Assembly: GCA_026770595.1 (NCBI GenBank)
Contig: MU634538.1
Location: 1-11,556 of the forward strand
Direction: 5' to 3'
Length of the DNA: 11,556 bases
Origin: Ochromonadaceae sp. CCMP2298
Lineage: Eukaryota > Sar > Synurophyceae > Ochromonadales > Ochromonadaceae
The position numbers and the translations under genes were made by a program. Each line of letters begins with the position of its first letter. Position 1 is the first letter of the stretch. Under the pieces are notes generated by a model that made no database searches, was not told the origin of the DNA, and worked only from the letters and a program-made list of their open reading frames with translations. Positions 1-7,200 of this stretch are shown piece by piece.

Positions 1-194
1 TGTGTGTGTGTGGGGGTGGGGGGGGATAGGGGGATAGGTGGGTGAGGTGGGAGAGGGTTAGTGTGTGTGTGAGGGGAGGGGGTATGTAATGTGTGTACTA
101 TGCACTATGTACTTGGTAAGTGTGCATAGTACGTACAATGTACATAGTATACAGTGCATAGCACATAGTGCATAGTACGTACACACGTCCTTAC
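1..194 (-). repeat. Partial SPP intron 9: GT/G-rich tract and CATAGTAC-type repeats
   Basis: This is the start of the intron after SPP exon 9 (donor GTAAGG at 194-189). No acceptor is visible, so it continues past the window edge. On the plus strand, positions 1-90 are G-rich with TG dinucleotide runs. Positions 98-183 hold many overlapping copies of a short palindromic word around CATAGTACGTAC and GTACATAGTATAC. No coding potential was seen. Confidence 0.6.
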
Positions 195-3100
195 CAAGTG
201 GTCAATGCAGAACAATTCCACCTCCTCCCTTGACAAAGTCAGGAACGCCCCCCCCTCCTGCATCGTCCTCGAGCCCAGCAGCACACTCCCCGGCCGCCCC
301 TTGTCCTCCAGCATGCGCCCCCCGGGCACGTACAGGCGCATAGATGCCCTCTGCGGCTCGCTGTTGAGAGAGATCATGTTGATCTTCATGCCGTTCGAGA
401 GCTGCCTCTGCACCACCCCGAGGTTGTTCTTCGCCGCCCCGCCCTCCACGAACGCCGGTCTGACCTCCATTGACGATGCCTTTAGCAGCATCTGCTCGGC
501 AGTCAGCAGCGTGTCCGGCACAGGCGCGTCCTCCAGGGGCTGCAGCTCCTCCAGTAGTGCCTCGCTGACTGCCGCCCCCACCTCCGCCTCACTCACCGCG
601 AAGGGCGCCCCGTCCCGGTCCTGCACAGGCGTGCAAGCCACCACGGCCGCCGGTACCACCCCCTGAGAGGCCGTAGACCGAGTTAGATAAACCATAAAGT
701 ATGGGATTTAGAAAAAAAGACCAGTTAGAGTATGAGTGTTCCAGGTGAAAAGACCAGATTTGGGTAGGGAATCATGATAAAAAGACATACTTCGTACATG
801 TATGTGATTCTCCCCACACACCTACACCTCTACACACTAACCGTACCTGCGCTGCGTCCATGTGGGAGAGGTGCTCGCACAGCTCCCTCGCGATGGCGTT
901 GACATCCCCCAGCGTCACCCCTCCCAGCACCCTCTCTGTGGCCTCGAGGCGCTCCATGGGGTGCATGAAGGTGTGTCCGCATGCCTCGGCCTGTTGCAGG
1001 TAGGTGGTTGTGAAGTTGTTAAATTGTTAGTGTTATTAAGTTGTTAGTGTTGTTAAGTTGTTAAGTTGTTAAGTTGTTAAGTTGTTAAGCTGTTAAGCTG
1101 TTAATAAGACTAAAGGTGTTGTTCAGCATAGGCACGGAGGATGGCAATAGTTATAGTAATAGTTATAGTGATAGTTATAGTGATAGTACGCACCTCCATG
1201 AGCTCCCCCAGCACAGATGTAGGGTTTAATACACTAGCACACACAAACATACAGGGTTTAATACACTACATAGTGCGTACCTCCATGAGCTCCCCTAGCA
1301 CCTCCTCGTTGCCCGCCTGTCTCCCCTGAGAGGATCGAATGAGATGAACCAAAGTATAAAGTATACAATGGATTTTAGACACAGATTGTATGTGCGAGGT
1401 GAAAAGACCATATTTGGCCCACGAAATCGTGATAAAAAGACAGATAAAAAGAGATACTTCGGGCTTTAATGTGATTCTACGACACGTACACTTACCTGGG
1501 CCGCAGTCTGCGCCGCCTCGGACAGAGTAGCCTGCTTGTACCTGCGAGTAGGGAGTAGGGGTTAATAGGTATGTGTCGCATATAACGGGAGGGTTTAATA
1601 GGGTTCGGGTGAGGGTGAGGATTAGGGTTATTAGGGTATGGGGTATAGAGTATAGAGTATAGGGTATAGGGTAGGGGGTATAGGGTATGGAGTATGGGGT
1701 ATGGGGTATAGGGTATAGGGGGGGGGTACCTCTGCAGCTCCGACTCGGTCAGCCCGAAAAGTCCCAGTCTCCGTATCTCCCTCACCGCCATCACCACAGC
1801 CGCCCTCCAGGACTGGATGTCCGTCGTCATGTCCAGAGAGCACACCGCGCAGCCCTCCCTGAGAGGCCGCAGACCGAATAGTAGACCGAGTTGGATTAAC
1901 CATACAGTATGGGTTTTAGGAAAAAGACCAGTTCGCGTATATGTAAACAAGATTAAAAGACCAGATTCGGTCCAGGGAGTCATGATAAAAAGACGTCTTT
2001 TGTGTACACCTACCTGGGCCAGTTGAGCTGGTTGAAGTCGATGAAGGTGAACAGCGGGTCCTGTCTCTGCTGCACGTTGAGGCGGATCTGCAGAGCGGAG
2101 AGGGTCATGCGGCGCATTAGGTCGCGCTTGAGGGCGTTTTCTGAGGTGATGGGCTCGATGGGCCGCTTGGCGAATAGGTGGAAGGAGAAGGACTGCAGCA
2201 GCTCGTGGCGGAAGACCTTAGAGGGCGTGGGGAAGGTGAGGGGGGTGGAGGGGGTGGGGGTGGGGGTGGAGGGGCTGGAGAGGGCAGCGTATGCGGCGGA
2301 GTCTGCGCTGGGCACTCCGGGCATCATAACGGGTGCCCTGACCAGCTGCGCAGGCACCAACGCAGCCGCCTCCTCCTCGCTGCAAGACCACCTATGCAGC
2401 ACGGGGGGAAAGTGCCTCGACACCTCCCTCATGCTCAGGGGGGGGAATTCCCCTGATTCTTTGAGCAACTTGGGCCCGTCCAGCTTGGGCTTGAGGGCCC
2501 CGAATTTCTCCCGAATGGCCTCGATCGTGCCGGGCACCTCCACGTCCCCCACCACGAATAAGATCACGTTGTCGGGGCGGTAGTGCGTGGAGTGGTACAG
2601 TTGCAGGTCCTCCTTCGACCACACCTTGATCAGATCCTCCTTGCCTGAAGGTGTTCAGAGGGGGGTTCAGAGGGGGGAGGATGCATTCATGCCATTGACA
2701 AGAGGTACACACAAAGGAGGTAAACACACAGGAGGTAAACACACATTATACAGTATAATGCACAGTATAGTACACACTACACAGTATGTACACACTACAC
2801 AGTATAATACACATTACACAGTATAATACACATTACACAGTATGTACTTAACACACAGTATAGTACACACTACACAGTATAGTACACACTACACAGTACA
2901 CAGTGTACCTATGGGGAACCTGGCAGAGATGCGATTCTCGGCGTGCAGGGAGGAGAGGATCTGGCACTCCACCCGGTACTCCATCTTGTTCACCATGCTG
3001 GCCTCGGACAAAACCGCCGCCCGCTCCTTCTCCAGCCGGTCCTGAGAGGCCGAGATGGACCAAAGTATAAGGTTTTAGAAATAACAGTTGCATGTTCGAG

Positions 3101-3883
3101 GTGAAAAGACCAGATTTGGGTAGGGAATCATGATAAAAAGACGGACCTTTTAAGTAATTCTACAACACCTACACGTACACCTACACCTACACGTACACCT
3201 ACCTGGTCAATGGGTGTGGTCATCACGTCCAGTAGGGCGTCCAGCGCCATGGGCAGCATGGGCTTTTTCCAGAACTGGTCGGGGGTGGTGGTGGGGCAGG
3301 CGGCGAAGAATACGGTGTGGTGGAAGTCCGTGTATGCGTTGGTGCGGGAGCCTGTGGGGGGGTAGGTGGGGGTATGGAGGGAGGGGTATGGAGGGAGGGG
3401 TATGGAGGGAGAGGGGGTTGGTACATAGCTGCGACAGAGGGAGGGGGTTTAATAGGGTTTAATAGGGGGTTTAAACCAACCTGTGCCTGATATGAGCTGT
3501 CTCTTGGGCGATCCCATGTAGGCCACGTGCTCCAGCAGGTGCGCCATGCCTTGCTGGCTGGACAGCTCGTTGGCAGAACCTGACAACACCTCCAGATGCG
3601 CCTCGAATCGACCAGGGGGGTTGCTGTTGGGCAGGATGATGTAGGTGAAACCGTTGTCCAGCTTGCCCTGCACCAGCTGCTCGTGCTGTGCGAGGGGGGG
3701 GGTGGCGGGTCTGCGCAGGGTGGGGAGGGGCTCCACGAGGGACATAAAAACCCTCCCTCTGGCCTGGGAAAAGCTCTTGGGGGTGTGTAGTAGGTGGGGA
3801 GTGGAGAGCCCCACGCGAGCGAGCCCGCCCGTCCATGCTGCCACGTTGCTGATAAGCAGACACAGTAGTATCAGGAGCGCCAT
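195..3883 (-). CDS. SPP: Stromal processing peptidase, M16 family, plastid-targeted (3' end outside window)
   Basis: Zinc metallopeptidase that removes transit peptides from imported precursors in the plastid stroma. Exons in gene order: 3883-3481, 3351-3203, 3041-2909, 2644-2014, 1858-1730, 1541-1496, 1325-1281, 990-847, 662-195. These sum to 2,148 nt, 716 codons, with every junction in frame and GT-AG. The start is the ATG at 3883; the frame upstream of it has only a GTG. Residues 1-16 are a hydrophobic signal peptide, followed by W17 and a basic Ser/Thr-containing transit stretch. The inverted zinc motif HLLEH is at 115-119, with the third ligand probably E197 in VLSE. The segment RFPIGKEDLIKVW (about 224-236), the block REGCAV...REIRRLGLFG and the late block REEVELFCIDHL match my memory of plant SPP. 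SPPs are about 1,200 residues, so roughly 60% is present. The coding sequence runs off the left edge through an unfinished intron (positions 1-194). It looks intact; confidence in family is high. Confidence 0.9.
663..846 (-). mobile_element. Introner copy 1 (SPP intron 8, phase 0)
   Basis: 184-nt GT-AG intron whose sense strand ends GGCCTCTCAG and carries the shared core at 743-786 (plus strand: AGGTGAAAAGACCAGATTTG, then GGGAATCATGATAAAAAGAC). It aligns along most of its length with the introns at 1326-1495, 1859-2013, 3042-3202 and 6825-6978. A second partial AAAAAGACCAGTT word lies at about 713-726. The exon before it ends CAG and the exon after starts G. Confidence 0.8.
991..1280 (-). repeat. 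SPP intron 7: three stacked tandem repeats and a duplicated exon edge
   Basis: 290-nt intron made almost entirely of repeats. About 1009-1103 is a 9-bp array (plus strand GTTGTTAAG). 1141-1188 is a 12-bp array (AGTTATAGTGAT-like). 1184-1214 repeats, with three mismatches, the exon/intron boundary at 1271-1301, 87 bp away. The word AGGGTTTAATACACTA occurs twice between these copies. It has no introner core. Confidence 0.75.
1326..1495 (-). mobile_element. Introner copy 2 (SPP intron 6, phase 0)
   Basis: 170-nt intron with the shared core at 1397-1441. It differs at a few positions: CATATTTGG instead of CAGATTTGG, and ACGAAATCGTG in place of GGAATCATG. The sense strand ends CCTCTCAG. It shares with the plus-strand copy at 6825-6978 a doubled CTTTTTATC word before the core, which the other SPP copies lack. 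The flanks are CAG|G. Confidence 0.78.
1542..1729 (-). repeat. SPP intron 5: TATAGGG/TATGGGG array
   Basis: 188-nt intron between exons 5 and 6 (donor GTACCC at 1729-1724, acceptor TCGCAG at 1547-1542). About 1617-1726 is a degenerate array of TATAGGG, TATGGGG and TATAGAG words on the plus strand, with TTAGGG-like words at its left end. The sense strand is therefore CCCTATA-rich. The TATTAAACCC motif is also present near 1590-1600. Confidence 0.7.
1859..2013 (-). mobile_element. Introner copy 3 (SPP intron 4, phase 2)
   Basis: 155-nt intron, donor GTAGGTGTAC on the sense strand and end GCGGCCTCTCAG. The core is at 1951-1994 with small changes (GATTAAAAGACCAGATTCGG, AGTCATGATAAAAAGACG). It also has the secondary AAAAAGACCAGTT word at 1920-1933, as in copy 1. 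It splits an Arg codon (AG|G). Confidence 0.8.
2645..2908 (-). repeat. SPP intron 3: ACACTACACAGTATAGTAC tandem array
   Basis: 264-nt intron. About 2741-2907 is a tandem array of a roughly 19-bp unit (ACACTACACAGTATAGTAC and variants with TATAATAC, TATGTAC). Before it are two copies of GGAGGTAAACACACA (about 2716-2745). Long stop-free stretches across the array arise from the periodicity and are not genes. Confidence 0.75.
3042..3202 (-). mobile_element. Introner copy 4 (SPP intron 2, phase 0)
   Basis: 161-nt intron. The core at 3099-3142 is almost identical to copy 1, and the sense end CTCGGCCTCTCAG matches it too. The donor side (3160-3202) has a short CCTACACCTACACGTA array. This copy aligns best with the plus-strand gene's copy: both read GAATTAC, CCGTCTTTTTATC, AAATCTGGTCTTTTCACCTC in that order. 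Confidence 0.82.
3352..3480 (-). other. SPP intron 1, G-rich plus strand
   Basis: 129-nt intron, donor GTTGGT (3480-3475) and acceptor CCCCCACAG (3360-3352), splitting a Gly codon. On the plus strand it holds repeats of GGAGGGAGGGGTAT (about 3374-3410) and three GGGTTTAATA words near 3447-3475. These are the TATTAAACCC motif found in other introns. Confidence 0.7.
3749..3883 (-). other. Bipartite plastid-targeting leader of SPP
   Basis: The first 16 residues (MALLILLCLLISNVAA) form a classic secretory signal core with small residues at the end. The next residue is Trp (AAWTGG). The following stretch has several Arg/Lys and Ser/Thr and no acidic residues until about residue 50. In heterokont algae, plastid proteins carry a signal peptide plus transit peptide with an aromatic residue at +1 of the cleavage site (the ASAFAP-type motif; Phe is usual, Trp is tolerated). 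The leader therefore supports import into a complex plastid. The end of the leader is an estimate; the mature M16 domain begins near residue 68. Confidence 0.72.
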
Positions 3884-4247
3884 GCCTGCGGTCCTATGGC
3901 TGCTGCTATTGCCACTGCTGTACTGCTGGTACTGCTCCTGCACTCTCTAAGCAGGGGTGCGCTCTCGGATGCGCTGGCTGTCGTCGGCTGTCCGATTCGG
4001 ACGAGAGAATGCCTGAGAGCCAGACCCCTGCTGTGCATCACCGTCCAACAGGAAGGCTTCCTCTTGCAGCAAAAAAGGGGTCTCACGTCAGAGCGTCCGT
4101 TACGCTTATTTTACGTTTTTTCCCAAATTCCAATCCATTATGGGTTATTTGTAGATATAAACCCACTCCTGGTCCAGAGATGGAAGGGTCCTTTGCCAAA
4201 ATAGGCACTGCACCTAAAATACTGAAAATCAAGGGCTCTGTTTGGGT
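3884..4247. promoter_or_regulatory. Divergent promoter/5' UTR region between SPP and the PLP fusion gene
   Basis: The two genes are head to head with about 364 bp between ATGs, so the 5' UTRs and both promoters must lie here. Visible motifs are weak: a CCAAT at 4130-4134, an A/T-rich stretch 4105-4165 with GATATAAAC at about 4155-4163, and TCACGTCA at 4082-4089 (one base off a CRE). The SPP side (3884-4080) is GC-rich and stop-free on the plus strand for about 100 codons, but I see no protein-like composition. A possible 5' UTR intron could run from GTATGA (4246) to TTCCAG (4309). Confidence 0.4.
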
Positions 4248-7200
4248 ATGAATCCTCTGCTGTTCAATTGCGATCTAAACGCAACCGCCCTCACTCTCAA
4301 CTCCTTCCAGCCCATCTCTACCATGGCAGCGCGGTCCGAGTGGCTGCACCTGATCATGCAGCTGGGCGCGGGCACGGCGCCCACCTCTGAGCTCATCACC
4401 AGCGACGACATACTGAGATTCGCCTCCGCGGTGGACGCCCAGGAGTTCGCCACGGTGCCCGAGGACCTGCGCAGAGTGCTTTTGCAGGTGCAGTCTACCT
4501 CCTTCCTGGGCACACTGAACTCCTCAGAGCTGGCGGGGTGCTGCGGCGTGCTCTCGGAGGCGGAGCAGCACCTCCTCTCCGCCTTCTCGAAGCACATCAC
4601 CGACCAATCTCTCTACCCAAACGCCACCAAGCAGGCCCTCGCAGAGCAGGCTGGCGCGACAGACTCAGTAATGCAGACTGTGGTGGCCTTGCTGCCCTTC
4701 CTGAAGCGCACAGAGGTGCTCCTGTCGCTGGGCGGGGACGACCGGCTGTCCATAAACTTCACCAAAGACAAACTGAACAAGTACTTCTCCTCCACCGTGC
4801 CCAGAGCGGGCATGATCAGACGCGGCTCCTGCACCTGCTCCACAACCACTCTGGAGGGGTACCTTTTGGCAGACCAGATTCGCAGACGCTTCATCGCAGC
4901 TTGCCTCAGCAGCACACCCGTCACCCCCGTCACCCCGCAGTCAGTAGTCGCCGCCTTCACGCCCATGCAGGACGCTCTCAGAGCCCGCCTGTACCGTGTG
5001 CTGGGCTTCGATCTGGCGGACCCGCGGTCAGGCCAGGTGTTGACTTTTCCCTCGGGCAGCGATGCGGAGTTCTTGCCTCTGGTGCTGGCGCTGGTCCGCT
5101 CGCACGCCCTGTGCGGCAGTGGCAGTGGCAGTGGCAGTGGTGACACCGCGTCTATGCACTGCATCAACTACGTAACGGCCGCAGGAGAGGTGGGCTCAGG
5201 CACAGCGGCGGCCTGCGGCGGGCGTCATTTCTCGGCCCTGGCGCCTCGCGGGGAGGTGCAGGAGAACGAGTCCCTGCTGGAGGGCATGCAGGTAAGGGGG
5301 GGCGGGAGCGTTTTTTGCTACTCATGTGGACTTTTCACCCATTTTGTTCGAAATTACCTTTTTTCTTACCTACCTACCTACCTACCTACCCACCTACCTC
5401 CACTTACTCCCAGGCCCACTGGGCTACAGTCGTGCAGTTCAAGCCGCGCGCAAAGACGGGGGGGGTGGACCTGCAGGAGAGCGTTATACTGGAAAGGGTT
5501 AGGGCGGACCTGTCCAAGAAGGGGGCGGAGGCCACGGTGGCAGTGGTGCATGCGGTGTGCGGGTCCAAGACGGGGCTGGCCTATCCCTCTCTGGAGGGGC
5601 TGCTGGCCCTGCGAGAGCAGTTCGGACAGAGGGTGATAATTGTCGTCGACGCCTGCCAGCTTAGGTGCGAACTGCGTCATATTCAGAGGTACACGGAGGC
5701 GGGGTGCGTGACCTTGGTGACCGGCAGCAAATTCTTCACGGGTCCGCCGTTCGCAGGTGCCGCCACGATGCCGGCCTCGATGGCTCAAGAGATAGAGAGC
5801 CACCTGGGGGGGGTGAGTGAGGGGGTGAGTGGGGGTGTGTGTGCGGTGATTGGGGGTCTGAGGGCCTATTTGACGCCCTTTGACGCGCCCCCCGCCATGC
5901 CGCGGATGAGGGCGTTCCTGCAGGGGCAGGAGGTAGGGGGGGCAGGGGGGGCAAGGGGGGCAGACCGTCCCTGGCTCAATTTCGGCCTCCATCTGCGCTG
6001 GGCGTTGAGTGTGGACGTGATGGAGAGGTACGCCGCCCTGCCCCCCGACCTGGTCAAGAGGTTCACCTTGAGGTGGGTGGAGAGGGTTAAGCAGACGTTG
6101 CTGCCGCACGCGCCCTACCTGTGCCTCATGCAGGACAGCGCGCACATGGCCATGCAGGCGGACATGTGCGGGGGCGTGTCGGGCATCATCCCGATCGTCA
6201 TATCCGTGCTGGACCCGGCCTCCTCTGCCTCAGCCTCAGCCGAGGAGCGGGGTGGGGGTGGTGGGGGTGGTGGGGGTGGTGGTGGGGGCATTAAGATGCG
6301 TACCCTGGGTGTAGACGAGGCCAAAAAGTTCCACTTCGCCGTTACTCAGACCAGCAACGGCCTCCAGGCTGCTGCCTCTGTGTGCCCCCAGCCCGCGGCT
6401 CCTACGCGCTGCATGCTGGGGCAGCCGGTGAAACTGTCCGATGGCATTGCGGTGGTCAGAATCGCACTGGGGGCAGACATGCTGGTCGAGGCGCTGGAGG
6501 GGGCGGGTGCGGGTATGGGTATGGGTGGGGATGAGGATGAGGGGGTGCTTAGTGCTGCAGTGGAGCGGCTTCTAGCAGAGGACGACGCGGTGGTCGGAAA
6601 GCTGGCTTTATTGGCACGGGCTTGGCACACGTACGCCGACCCCACAGCAACGGCCACCCCCCCCTTGTCCGGCCCCACTCAGGGCGCAGCAGTAGCGAGA
6701 CAGAGGGTGGTGGACGCGCACCTGCACCTGTCCACGCCTCTGTCCACCCTGCGCACACTGTCTACTAGTCCCGTCTCCTCTGCCACCGCCAAGACAGCCG
6801 CGGTGCTGAGGCAATTATTCCCAGGTAGCCCCCCCCCCCGAATTACATAAAAGACCTCTTTTTATCCGTCTTTTTATCCCCCCCTGGTGCCAAATCTGGT
6901 CTTTTCACCTCCAAACTATTGTTTTTTCTAATACTTTACACTTTCTATCTAATTCGGACTCTTTTATCACAACCCCAGGAACCACCCCCGTGCCGGACGT
7001 GTCTCTGCTGTTCGACCTGGATGAGATGGCCCACAACCTGCACGCCCTGCACCACTCCTTCGACTGCGCCTTCTACGGGAGCAGCGACTACTGCGGCAGC
7101 ACAGGTAGCACAGGCAGCACTGGATTCGGCACCAGCAGCAACAACAACAGCATTAGCATCGTAGGCGGCAAAATAGTCCACCCCCCCTCGCCCATCAGCC

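Noticed and set aside
205-666. Plus-strand 153-codon open frame opposite SPP exon 9
   Set aside because: Ser/Pro-rich shadow of a well-supported coding exon; no protein-like pattern.
2178-2456. Plus-strand Gly-rich open frame opposite SPP exon 4
   Set aside because: Poly-Gly arises from a GGGGGT tract complementary to the Pro/Thr-rich insert of SPP.
195-3883. Frameshifts or pseudogenisation in the peptidase
   Set aside because: All apparent frame changes coincide with GT-AG introns that restore the phase, and the zinc ligands are intact.
3884-4204. Open frames on both strands between the divergent genes, including a GTG at 3943 upstream of the SPP ATG
   Set aside because: No ATG in good context for the SPP extension and no domain-like content. 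The signal peptide begins cleanly at the ATG at 3883.
5813-5923. Possible 111-nt in-frame intron in PLP exon 2 (GTGAGT donor, TGCAG acceptor)
   Set aside because: The length is a multiple of three and there is no stop. However, the segment GGLRAYLTPFDAPPAMPR looks conserved in this enzyme type, so I keep it as coding. Optional splicing is not excluded.
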